Shown: positions 1 to 5,268 of the stretch, piece after piece
Layout of the letters: each line of letters opens with the position of its first letter
How positions within the stretch are numbered: position 1 is the stretch's first letter
Assembly (NCBI GenBank): GCA_015223015.1
Contig: JADFWK010000102.1
Location: forward strand, 1 to 5,886
From: Pseudomonadota bacterium
Lineage (GTDB): Bacteria > Desulfobacterota > DSM-4660 > Desulfatiglandales > B25-G16
DNA length: 5,886 bases
Direction: 5' to 3'
Notes under the pieces: generated by a model
Told to the model about the DNA's origin: nothing
The model's database searches: none
What the model saw: the letters and a program-made list of their open reading frames with translations, nothing else
Program-made: the position numbers and the translations under genes

Positions 1-429
1 GGATTTGATTTGAAAGAAGAGATAAAGAGATCTCTGACTGAAAAGGGTGAATACCCTGTGACAGATATGGGGACTTTCAGCAATGAACCGGTTGACTACC
101 CGATTATCGCCCATCAGGTAGCCAAGAACATTTCTGAAAAGAGATTTCACTGGGGGATATTAGTCTGTGGCTCAGGGATTGGAATGTCAATAGTTGCCAA
201 CCGGTACCCACGTGTCAGGGCTGCTCTCTGCAGCAATCTCTATGCGGTGAAGGTTAGCAGGCAGCATAATGATGCCAACATACTTGTCCTCGGAGGAAGG
301 GTTCTCGGTACCGGCCTTGCTCTAGAAATGGTCGACCTTTTCTTGCATACCCAATTTGAGGGGGGCCGTCATCAAAGGCGGCTTGAGCAAATTGAGAAAG
401 CCCAATCGGGTGGAGACGGACCTCAATGA
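1..429 (+). CDS. rpiB: Ribose-5-phosphate isomerase B (5'-truncated by window)
   Basis: Cytosolic sugar-phosphate isomerase interconverting ribose-5-phosphate and ribulose-5-phosphate in the pentose phosphate pathway. The reading frame is open from base 1: the visible protein begins GFDLKEEI, which matches the GF-LK-EI segment about 11 residues into known RpiB proteins. The true start therefore lies just upstream, and the TTG at base 10 is not the start. Visible landmarks are VDYP (residues 31-34), [11 protein letters not shown] with Cys56 at the place of the E. coli catalytic Cys66, SRQHNDAN with the ring-opening histidine, and the C-terminal EGGRHQRR motif. About 142 residues are visible of a family length near 150. 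The stop overlaps the glyA start by ATGA, so the two are probably co-transcribed and translationally coupled. Its product ribulose-5-phosphate is also the substrate of the RibB domain encoded at the other end of the window. Identification is firm. Confidence 0.97.
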   Translation, partial: GFDLKEEIKRSLTEKGEYPVTDMGTFSNEPVDYPIIAHQVAKNISEKRFHWGILVCGSGIGMSIVANRYPRVRAALCSNLYAVKVSRQHNDANILVLGGRVLGTGLALEMVDLFLHTQFEGGRHQRRLEQIEKAQSGGDGPQ

Positions 430-1655
430 GTCTAAAATTGGTTGATCCTCAAATTGCCAGAGCCATTGATGCGGAAACTGAGAGACAGAGGGATAATCTG
501 GTGATGATTGCCTCTGAGAATTACACGAGCAAAGCAGTCATCGAGGCTCAAGCAAGCATAATGACCAACAAATATGCTGAAGGCTATCCAGGAAAGAGGT
601 ATTATGGGGGATGTGAAAATGTTGACACGGTAGAAAATCTGGCAATAGAGAGGGTAAAGAAGCTTTTCAAGGCAGAATTTGCCAATGTGCAGCCCCACTC
701 TGGCTCTCAAGCCAATATGGCAGTGTACTTCTCCTTTTTGAAACCGGGGGAGACAATACTGGGGATGGATTTGGCGCATGGAGGTCATCTCACCCACGGA
801 AGCCCAGCCAGTTTTTCAGGTAGGTTGTATCGGGCGGTCTTCTATGGTGTTGATCCCCAGACCCACAGAATAGATTTTGATCAGATCAAATCCCTGGCCA
901 GGTCTTTTCGGCCAAAATTGATAATTGCAGGTGCCAGCTCTTACCCGAGGGTGATTGATTTTGAGGTTTTCAGTCAGATTGCTGATGACGTCGGTGCCTA
1001 CTTGATGGCGGATATGGCCCATATCGCTGGTTTGATTGCAGCGGGCCTGCATCCTTCGCCAATTCCCTTTGCTGATTTCGTTACCTCTACTACCCACAAA
1101 ACCCTCCGGGGTCCAAGAGGAGGTTTTATATTGGCCAAAACAAGGTATGCGAAACAGATAGACAGCCAGATCTTTCCGGGTATTCAGGGTGGTCCTATGA
1201 TGCATACCATTGCTGCCAAAGCTGTAGCGTTTCAAGAGGCAATGTCCCCGGAGTTTGCTGATTACCAGAGACAAGTTGTCATTAATGCCAAGGCCTTGGG
1301 AGAGGAGTTAGTGGCTCAGGGTTTGGAATTGGTTACCGGAGGAAGCGATAACCACATTGTTCTGCTCAATCTCTCGAGAACAGATCTAACCGGGGCGGAT
1401 GCAGAGGATGCCCTCGGAAAAGCGGGTATTGTTGTAAACAAAAACAGTGTTCCTTTTGACAAGAGAGGACCAAAGGTAACTAGCGGAATTAGACTGGGCA
1501 CAGCAGCCTTAACAACCAGGGGATTGAAGGACACGGAAGTAAAAACCGTCGCCCAATGGATTACGAAGGTATTGGAAAGGCCCTATGACATGAACCTGTT
1601 GCAGGATATTCGATCCATGGTACACTCTCTGTGCCATCAATTCCCCATCTATTAG
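426..1655 (+). CDS. glyA: Serine hydroxymethyltransferase
   Basis: PLP-dependent cytosolic enzyme converting serine and tetrahydrofolate to glycine and 5,10-methylene-tetrahydrofolate, the main source of one-carbon units for thymidylate, purine and methionine synthesis. The 409-residue protein is close to the usual 410-420. Landmarks are SENYTS (30-35), [15 protein letters not shown] (48-62), HSGSQAN (91-97), GGHLTHGS (119-126), DMAHIAGL (196-203), [13 protein letters not shown] (221-233) with Lys225 as the Schiff-base lysine, and SGIRLGT (353-359) with Arg356 as the substrate-carboxylate arginine. The C-terminus FPIY is also family-like. The ATG overlaps the rpiB stop, with GGTGGAG at 409-415 as ribosome-binding site. 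One small oddity is GTAA at 358-361, where many homologues have GTPA. Methylene-tetrahydrofolate made here and dUMP from the downstream deaminase are the two substrates of thymidylate synthase. Identification is very secure. Confidence 0.99.
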   Translation: MSLKLVDPQIARAIDAETERQRDNLVMIASENYTSKAVIEAQASIMTNKYAEGYPGKRYYGGCENVDTVENLAIERVKKLFKAEFANVQPHSGSQANMAVYFSFLKPGETILGMDLAHGGHLTHGSPASFSGRLYRAVFYGVDPQTHRIDFDQIKSLARSFRPKLIIAGASSYPRVIDFEVFSQIADDVGAYLMADMAHIAGLIAAGLHPSPIPFADFVTSTTHKTLRGPRGGFILAKTRYAKQIDSQIFPGIQGGPMMHTIAAKAVAFQEAMSPEFADYQRQVVINAKALGEELVAQGLELVTGGSDNHIVLLNLSRTDLTGADAEDALGKAGIVVNKNSVPFDKRGPKVTSGIRLGTAALTTRGLKDTEVKTVAQWITKVLERPYDMNLLQDIRSMVHSLCHQFPIY

Positions 1656-1676
1656 TTTTTGTTGAACTTATAGTCT

Positions 1677-1712
1677 TTAACACAAGAAACAGAACAAACT
1701 CAATAAACTGAA
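1677..1712 (-). repeat. Degenerate 9-nt tandem repeat, four units
   Basis: On the + strand the stretch divides into TTAACACAA, GAAACAGAA, CAAACTCAA and TAAACTGAA. On the minus strand these read TTCAGTTTA, TTGAGTTTG, TTCTGTTTC and TTGTGTTAA, so the common core is TTnnGTTTn with a 9-nt period. The same core, in the opposite orientation, forms the five-unit tract at 4441-4485 after ribD. The tract begins 22 bases after the glyA stop. The period is visible directly; the relation between the two tracts is an inference from the shared core. Confidence 0.55.
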
Positions 1713-1732
1713 CACGGCCACGTCATAGTGAA

Positions 1733-1784
1733 ACCTAACCTGTTGATTTTCAAGCTTCTTGCAGGGTATGGGTATCTTTTTTTT
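1733..1784 (+). terminator. Possible intrinsic terminator downstream of glyA
   Basis: ACCTAACCTG (1733-1742) can pair with CAGGGTATGGGT (1762-1773) as a stem of about ten pairs with two single-base bulges. The loop contains a small CAAG/CTTG hairpin. The stem is followed within three bases by eight T's (1777-1784). The T-run and position after glyA fit a rho-independent terminator, but the bulged stem is not strong. It would separate rpiB-glyA from the deaminase-nrdR genes. Confidence 0.35.
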
Positions 1785-1807
1785 GGATTATGCCTACAAC
1801 GACAGTT

Positions 1808-1916
1808 TGTCATTCTGAGGAGCAAAGCGACGAAGAATCTAGATTCTAATTCTAGCATCTGCCGGCAAATCGTAGATTCTTCGCTCCCCCGCCTGGCGGG
1901 ATCACTCAGAATGACA
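1808..1916. mobile_element. MITE-like palindromic intergenic repeat with TGTCATTCTGAG ends
   Basis: The ends are a perfect 12-bp inverted repeat, TGTCATTCTGAG at 1808-1819 and its complement at 1905-1916. A second, inner 11-bp inverted repeat (CGAAGAATCTA at 1831-1841, complement at 1873-1883) continues the arms. The arms differ in the middle: the right arm carries a small CCCGCC/GGCGGG hairpin (1888-1900) and the left arm a GAGCAAAGCGA stretch. A perfect 14-nt palindrome lies at 1834-1847. The pattern (CATTCTGAG, then GAGC, then GAAGAATCT) is a widespread intergenic repeat style whose chance translations contain 'VIL..ea.KNL'-like strings, as the + frame does here. No target-site duplication is visible at the edges and no transposase is encoded, so mobility is inferred from structure only. 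Confidence 0.65.
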
Positions 1917-2138
1917 TCTCAACCGAAGTGTTGTGTAGGGTTATGTCCTCACATAGTTTAGACTAGTGGGCCCGCTCAGTAAGGGGGCATGTCATAGGCC
2001 TGCCCTGGCGCGACACTTCTGGAATACAGTGTGGTCGTTACAGTGTTTCGTGAGTAAGCTCTTTGTACCGATCCTTTGCATGCCAGGTCTGGGCCAGGGG
2101 GATAACCAAAAAAAGACACCCATGCCCTGGACTTTGAC

Positions 2139-2160
2139 GTTACACTGATAAACTCAATAA
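2139..2160 (-). repeat. Short remnant of the 9-nt repeat family
   Basis: On the minus strand this reads TTATTGAGTTTATCAGTGTAAC, containing one clear TTGAGTTTA unit and one degenerate unit. The + strand shares an exact 11-mer, AAACTCAATAA (2150-2160), with the tract near glyA (1696-1706). It ends just before the deaminase gene and supplies that gene's upstream in-frame stop TAA (2158-2160). It is short, so chance similarity is possible. Confidence 0.3.
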
Positions 2161-2175
2161 CCTTTAGCAATTTCG

Positions 2176-2187
2176 GGTGATTCGTTG
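2176..2187 (+). promoter_or_regulatory. Ribosome-binding site and TTG start of the dCMP deaminase gene
   Basis: GGTGAT (2176-2181) matches the 3' part of the Shine-Dalgarno complement (AGGAGGTGAT), and the TTG at 2185 follows after 3 bases, which is the normal register for this part of the sequence. An in-frame TAA at 2158-2160 rules out a longer protein, and no ATG or GTG is in frame before 2185. The family's conserved RPSW-EYFM segment begins right after this TTG, which settles the start. Confidence 0.7.
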
Positions 2188-2631
2188 CCACGACCTTCAT
2201 GGCCAGAATATTTTATGTCTATTGCGCAACTGGTAGCTACCAGGTCGACGTGCCTGAGAAGGAAGGTTGGTGCGGTGCTGGTAAAAGATAAGAGGGTTAT
2301 TGCTACAGGGTATAATGGCGCACCAACTGGTGTTAGACACTGTGAGGAAACTGGCTGCCTGAGGGAGAAGCTGGGTATAAAATCTGGTGAAAGGCATGAA
2401 CTCTGTCGCGGTCTTCATGCCGAACAAAATGTGATTATTTCGGCAGCCTATTATGGGGTAATAACCAAGGGAACAACCCTCTATTCCACAAATTTACCCT
2501 GTATCATTTGCTCCAAGATGCTGATTAATGCAGGGATAGAAAAGGTCTTTTACCTGGATGGGTATCCAGATCCTTTGGCCGATGAGATGCTGGCTGAGGC
2601 AAACATTGAAGTAGTGAGGTTAACTCTATGA
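2185..2631 (+). CDS. comEB: dCMP deaminase (ComEB type)
   Basis: Zinc-dependent cytosolic deaminase converting dCMP to dUMP, the thymidylate synthase substrate. It spans 148 residues, normal for the family. The N-terminal RPSWPEYFM (3-11) and [14 protein letters not shown] (17-30) are characteristic of this family rather than of RibD or cytidine deaminases. The catalytic zinc site is HAEQN (His78, with proton-shuttle Glu80) and PCIIC (Cys106 and Cys109). TGYNGAP (41-47) and the Cys/His-rich stretch HCEETGC...RHELCRG (52-76) are also family features. It starts at TTG with a good ribosome-binding site. The stop overlaps the nrdR start by ATGA, so the two are almost certainly co-transcribed, pairing a deoxynucleotide enzyme with the regulator of deoxynucleotide production. 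Allosteric control by dCTP/dTTP is known for some relatives but cannot be judged here. Despite the comEB symbol, no competence function is implied. Confidence 0.96.
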   Translation: MPRPSWPEYFMSIAQLVATRSTCLRRKVGAVLVKDKRVIATGYNGAPTGVRHCEETGCLREKLGIKSGERHELCRGLHAEQNVIISAAYYGVITKGTTLYSTNLPCIICSKMLINAGIEKVFYLDGYPDPLADEMLAEANIEVVRLTL

Positions 2632-3107
2632 AGTGTCCGTTTTGTGGAGAAATAAGTAATAAGGTCATTGACTCTAGGCTCAGTAAGGATAACAGGATGA
2701 TTCGGAGAAGGAGGGAGTGCCTCAACTGTCAAAAGCGCTTTACCACCTATGAAAAGGTTGAGACGGTTTTGCCTATGGTCGTAAAAAAGGATGGCAGGCG
2801 AGAGCCCTTTGATCCTGAAAAAATACGCTCTGGTATTCAGAAGGCCTGTCAGAAGAGGCAAATAAGTGTTCACACCATTGATGATTTTATTGATTCCCTC
2901 AGTCAGCAATTTCAGGAGAGCGGCCAGAGGGAGATAAGGAGTGCTGACATAGGTGAAAAAGTCATTGAACAACTGAAAGAATGGGATGATGTTGCCTATG
3001 TAAGGTTTGCGTCAGTTTATCGACAATTCAAGGATATCAATGAGTTCATGGTGGAATTGAAAGATTTGCTCGATGAGAGACAGGGAGAAGATAAAGAGCA
3101 GGGTTAA
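2628..3107 (+). CDS. nrdR: Transcriptional repressor NrdR
   Basis: Zinc-ribbon/ATP-cone repressor of ribonucleotide reductase genes; it senses ATP/dATP and binds paired NrdR boxes upstream of nrd operons. The 159-residue protein is of normal length. The N-terminal zinc ribbon has CPFC (Cys3, Cys6) and CLNC (Cys31, Cys34). Between and after these lie KVIDSR (12-17), [10 protein letters not shown] (25-34) and RFTTYE (37-42), all hallmark segments. An ATP-cone follows (about residues 49-139), starting [12 protein letters not shown] and ending [15 protein letters not shown]. The ATG lies within the ATGA overlap with the deaminase gene, and GAGGT (2616-2620) precedes it by 7 bases. Its targets are not in this window. 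nrdR next to ribD is a common bacterial arrangement, also seen in E. coli, though here a 231-bp spacer with its own candidate promoter intervenes. Identification is secure. Confidence 0.98.
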   Translation: MKCPFCGEISNKVIDSRLSKDNRMIRRRRECLNCQKRFTTYEKVETVLPMVVKKDGRREPFDPEKIRSGIQKACQKRQISVHTIDDFIDSLSQQFQESGQREIRSADIGEKVIEQLKEWDDVAYVRFASVYRQFKDINEFMVELKDLLDERQGEDKEQG

Positions 3108-3270
3108 TCCCCTTTAAAGGCCACAAAATGCTTTGCACATAGATATATCCTGAGCGTTTACCATACATTTTCAGAAGATCACCTTTTTCCCGCTCCTAAC
3201 TCCAAGGATCGAGCCAGTCCCACTGCATTTACTTTGTGTTTGAAAAAAGGCATAAAAAAAGCCCTCTTGC

Positions 3271-3313
3271 TCACATATTAGCAGTGGAAAAGAGATTTTG
3301 TTAGAATATGTGA
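3271..3313. repeat. 9-bp inverted repeat bracketing the candidate ribD promoter
   Basis: TCACATATT (3271-3279) is exactly the reverse complement of AATATGTGA (3305-3313), with 25 bases between. Allowing one bulged T, two further G-C pairs extend it (GC at 3269-3270 with GC at 3315-3316). The left arm touches the candidate -35 and the right arm overlaps the candidate -10, the layout of a repressor operator or a leader hairpin. The binding protein, if any, cannot be named. Confidence 0.45.
3278..3307 (+). promoter_or_regulatory. Candidate sigma-70-type promoter for ribD
   Basis: TTAGCA (3278-3283, four of six consensus bases) lies 18 nt ahead of TAGAAT (3302-3307, five of six). The -10 is preceded by TG at the extended -10 position (TGT then TAGAAT). 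Transcription would start near 3314, leaving a leader of about 25 bases before ribD. No FMN riboswitch motifs were found in the 3108-3338 spacer. The call rests on pattern only. Confidence 0.4.
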
Positions 3314-3338
3314 TGCATTACCAGGGTACAACGGAACA

Positions 3339-4439
3339 ATGGATATCGATGAAATATATATGAAACAGGTGCTTCGGCTCGCGCGAAAAGGGCTGGGAAT
3401 GACCTCTCCAAATCCTGCTGTAGGGGCTCTTATCGTGAAGAACGGCCAAATTATCGGCTCCGGATATCATAAAAAAGCAGGGGCTCCACATGCCGAAATA
3501 CAGGCACTGTCTCAGGCAGGTGAGGCGGCAAAGGACTCCACCCTATACGTCAACCTGGAGCCTTGCAACCACTATGGGAGAACGCCTCCATGCACCAAGG
3601 CAATAGTGGAGAGTGGCATCAGACGAGTTGTTGTTGGTATCGCCGATCCCAATCCACAGGTAGCTGGCGGGGGGTGCGCGTTTCTTCGCTCTCAGGGCAT
3701 AGCGGTCAAAGGCGATATTCTGGCACAAGAGTGCACTCGTCTAAACGAGGCTTACCTAACCTATGTTACGGCGGGGAGGCCCTTTGTTATCTTAAAGGGG
3801 GCTCTCACCCTTGATGGATGGATGGCCACACGAACAGGTAACTCAAAGTGGATTAGCAATGAAAGGTCAAGAAAATTCGTTCACACCCTACGGAAAAGGG
3901 TGGATGCTATTATGGTTGGTGTGGAAACTGTTATCGTTGACAATCCTCTCCTGACCCCTTATTTGCTTAAGACTCCCACCCCAAATCCAGTTAGGGTGGT
4001 AGTAGATACTCATCTAAGAATTCCTCTCGGTAGCAAGGTCTTTAATTCAGGGACATCGGCCTTGACCATTATAGCCGCTGGCAGTAAGGTAAGTACCGAA
4101 AAAAAAAATAGAATAGAGGAGCTCGGTGCCAGGGTTATCACCTGCCGGATGAAGGGAGGACGCATCGATCTCGCCGGTTTGCTTGGTAAACTCGCAAAAA
4201 TGTCAATAAGCTCCGTTCTCGTGGAAGGTGGCGCAACACTTTTTGATACCTTTGTACGGGAGGGGCTTGTAGATAAGTTTTATCTATTTTTTGCACCAAA
4301 AATCTTAGGCGGCGATGATGGTGTTCCATTTACGAGGGGGCCTGGATGTGATATAATAAAAAATTGTTTGAGCTTGACGATTACGACGGTCAAGAGATTT
4401 GGGGATGATGTTATGATCGAGGCCTATCCTCAAAGGTAG
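3339..4439 (+). CDS. ribD: Bifunctional diaminohydroxyphosphoribosylaminopyrimidine deaminase / 5-amino-6-(5-phosphoribosylamino)uracil reductase
   Basis: Carries out the second and third steps of the GTP branch of riboflavin synthesis: zinc-dependent deamination of the pyrimidine, then NADPH-dependent reduction of the ribosyl side chain. At 366 residues it has the usual two-domain length. The deaminase domain (about 1-145) shows TSPNPAVGALIV (22-33), the zinc ligands and catalytic Glu in HAE (51-53), and the RibD-specific PCNHYGRTPPC (75-85), plus ADPNPQVAGGG (102-112). The reductase domain (about 147-366) begins RPFVILKGALTLDG (147-160) and includes GNSKWIS (167-173), DAIMVGVETVIVDNPLLT (189-206), a VEGGATL cofactor-site motif and APKILGG near the end. 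The ATG at 3339 places Y7 and M8 where the family expects them. Its ribosome-binding site is weak (CGGA close by, AGGGT 11 bases away). It lies 231 bp after nrdR and may have its own promoter. Both activities look intact. Confidence 0.98.
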   Translation: MDIDEIYMKQVLRLARKGLGMTSPNPAVGALIVKNGQIIGSGYHKKAGAPHAEIQALSQAGEAAKDSTLYVNLEPCNHYGRTPPCTKAIVESGIRRVVVGIADPNPQVAGGGCAFLRSQGIAVKGDILAQECTRLNEAYLTYVTAGRPFVILKGALTLDGWMATRTGNSKWISNERSRKFVHTLRKRVDAIMVGVETVIVDNPLLTPYLLKTPTPNPVRVVVDTHLRIPLGSKVFNSGTSALTIIAAGSKVSTEKKNRIEELGARVITCRMKGGRIDLAGLLGKLAKMSISSVLVEGGATLFDTFVREGLVDKFYLFFAPKILGGDDGVPFTRGPGCDIIKNCLSLTITTVKRFGDDVMIEAYPQR

Positions 4440-4440
4440 T

Positions 4441-4485
4441 TGGGTTTGTTGGGTTCATTGCGTTTATTGGGTTTGTTGGGTTTAC
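4441..4485 (+). repeat. 9-nt tandem repeat, five units, after ribD
   Basis: The units are TGGGTTTGT, TGGGTTCAT, TGCGTTTAT, TGGGTTTGT and TGGGTTTAC, all exactly 9 nt, starting two bases after the ribD stop. Units one and four are identical. The tract matches, in inverted orientation, the weaker tract after glyA (1677-1712). It has no dyad symmetry of its own and no open frame is conserved across it. Confidence 0.85.
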
Positions 4486-4504
4486 TTTAGACGCTTAGAT
4501 CGAG

Positions 4505-4543
4505 GAATTGTCGATTGACGAATTGGGGAATTGTGAATTAGGG
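4505..4543 (+). repeat. Second short-repeat family in the ribD-ribE spacer (GAATTG type)
   Basis: Near-octameric units follow one another: GAATTGTC, GATTGAC, GAATTGGG, GAATTGTG and AATTAGGG. The core is GAATTG, with one 7-nt unit in the series. It is unrelated in sequence to the tract just before it (4441-4485). Confidence 0.65.
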
Positions 4544-4548
4544 ACCGA

Positions 4549-4590
4549 ACTTTAGTCACTTTAGCTCACTTCTAATTTTAGGCACTTTTA
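4549..4590 (+). repeat. Third short-repeat family (ACTTTAG type) abutting the ribE start
   Basis: Units are ACTTTAGTC (4549-4557), ACTTTAGCTC (4558-4567), a longer ACTTCTAATTTTAGGC (4568-4583) and ACTTTTA (4584-4590), the last ending directly at the ribE ATG. The only Shine-Dalgarno-like bases are AGG at 4580-4582, inside the repeat. The tract may therefore contribute the translation start region of ribE. Confidence 0.55.
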
Positions 4591-5268
4591 ATGTTTACCG
4601 GGATTATTGAAGGTACCGGAGAAGTAAGAGACATCCGAAAGACAGGGCAGGAAGCTACCTGTACGATACGAACGCCGGGTTTTTTTTCTGATTGCCATCC
4701 AGGAGATAGCCTTGCAGTTGATGGTGTATGCTTAACCATTACTTCGGTGAAAGGAAATTTGCTTACCCTGGATATCTCAGCCGAAACCCTTGCGAGGAGC
4801 ACCCTTGGCACCTTCAGGCAGGGTACGGCGGTAAACCTTGAGAGGGCACTGAGGTTGTCAGACCGGTTAGGAGGACACTTGGTAAGTGGTCATGTTGATG
4901 GTACGGGGATAATTGAAAGGCTCGAAAGGTACCAAGAATCGTGGATTATTCGAATTGGTGTAGATCAAAACCTCAGCAGGTATCTGATAGAGAAGGGCTC
5001 CATTGCTGTAGATGGGATAAGTTTGACCATCAACAAATGTGAGGGGAAATCTTTCGAGATAACTATAATACCCGAGACTGCACGGGTAACTACCATGTCA
5101 AATAAACGGCAAGGAGACAGGGTAAACATAGAAGTAGACATGATTTCAAAGTACATTGAAAAATTTCTTTCTCGTGACAGACCAACCGTGCCGGGACAAA
5201 CACCTTCTAGGATTGATAGAGATATGTTACTCAGGTATGGTTTTGGAGGCGGTAATGGGGATTTGTAG
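4591..5268 (+). CDS. ribE: Riboflavin synthase, alpha subunit type
   Basis: Catalyses the last step of riboflavin synthesis, dismutation of two 6,7-dimethyl-8-ribityllumazine molecules to riboflavin and the pyrimidine; the enzyme works as a homotrimer in the cytosol. The 225-residue protein has the two lumazine-binding repeats (about 1-96 and 97-193). The start MFTGIIE fixes the N-terminus, including Phe2, which is important for activity. Other expected residues are present: Cys47 in DGVCLTI, His101 in [11 protein letters not shown] (E. coli His102), Thr146 in DGISLTI and Asp183 in VNIEVD. The last 30 or so residues, after KYIEKFL, form a variable tail. The gene follows ribD after 151 bp of short repeats and has a poor ribosome-binding site. 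Its 3' end contains the ribosome-binding site and start of ribBA, overlapping by 14 bp. The lumazine synthase gene ribH is not in the window and would be expected downstream. Confidence 0.98.
   Translation: MFTGIIEGTGEVRDIRKTGQEATCTIRTPGFFSDCHPGDSLAVDGVCLTITSVKGNLLTLDISAETLARSTLGTFRQGTAVNLERALRLSDRLGGHLVSGHVDGTGIIERLERYQESWIIRIGVDQNLSRYLIEKGSIAVDGISLTINKCEGKSFEITIIPETARVTTMSNKRQGDRVNIEVDMISKYIEKFLSRDRPTVPGQTPSRIDRDMLLRYGFGGGNGDL
5245..5257 (+). promoter_or_regulatory. Ribosome-binding site and ATG start of ribBA inside ribE
   Basis: GGAGG (5245-5249) stands 5 bases ahead of the ATG at 5255. Both lie within the last codons of ribE, whose stop is at 5266-5268, so ribBA translation probably depends on ribosomes finishing ribE. 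This is the strongest ribosome-binding site in the window. Confidence 0.85.

Larger units (their letters stand above)
1656..2184. other. 529-bp non-coding gap between glyA and the dCMP deaminase gene
   Basis: No convincing gene lies here. Short open frames exist (1728-1961 and 1966-2148 on +, 1976-2200 on -), but they run through repeats, lack ribosome-binding sites and resemble no family I know. The gap holds a 9-nt repeat tract (1677-1712), a possible terminator (1733-1784), a palindromic repeat element (1808-1916), a GC-richer stretch of unknown nature (about 1966-2100) and a repeat remnant (2139-2160). Within the GC-richer part, TACAGTGT occurs twice (2025-2032 and 2039-2046), and ACACT at 2013-2017 can pair with the first copy. 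TTGACG (2134-2139), 18 nt ahead of TAACCT (2158-2163), is a weak promoter-like pair for the downstream genes. No known riboswitch or RNA gene was recognised. Confidence 0.7.

Noticed and set aside
10..12. TTG at base 10 as the start of rpiB
   Set aside because: The frame is open to base 1, and the preceding GFD matches conserved RpiB residues, so the real start is upstream of the window.
1503..1505. GTAA instead of GTPA near the C-terminus of serine hydroxymethyltransferase (Ala360)
   Set aside because: A single conservative change outside the residues known to contact PLP or substrate, with all catalytic motifs intact; too slight to report as a finding.
1728..1961. A 77-codon + strand open frame
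   Set aside because: It runs straight through the palindromic element, whose chance translation gives the VILRSKATKNL-like string. It has no ribosome-binding site and no resemblance to a real protein family.
1976..2200. Open frames on both strands in the GC-richer part of the glyA-deaminase gap
   Set aside because: No recognisable domain, no plausible start signal, and the minus frame runs into the deaminase gene start. Judged non-coding, though a decayed gene cannot be excluded.
3111..3120. Perfect palindrome CCTTTAAAGG just after the nrdR stop as a terminator
   Set aside because: It is only 10 nt with no loop, and no T-run follows, so it does not fit an intrinsic terminator.
3134..3152. 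NrdR-box-like AT-rich stretch (CACATAGATATATCC) downstream of nrdR
   Set aside because: It lacks the full palindrome expected of an NrdR box and has no paired second box at the usual spacing.
3108..3338. FMN riboswitch ahead of ribD
   Set aside because: The conserved RFN-element blocks (such as GGGTGAAATTCC-like and ACCGGCGGT-like stretches) were looked for and are absent here and in the ribD-ribE spacer.
5074..5076. Glu162 in IPET of riboflavin synthase, where many homologues have IPHT
   Set aside because: E. coli riboflavin synthase also has IPET at this place as I recall its sequence, so it is a normal variant.
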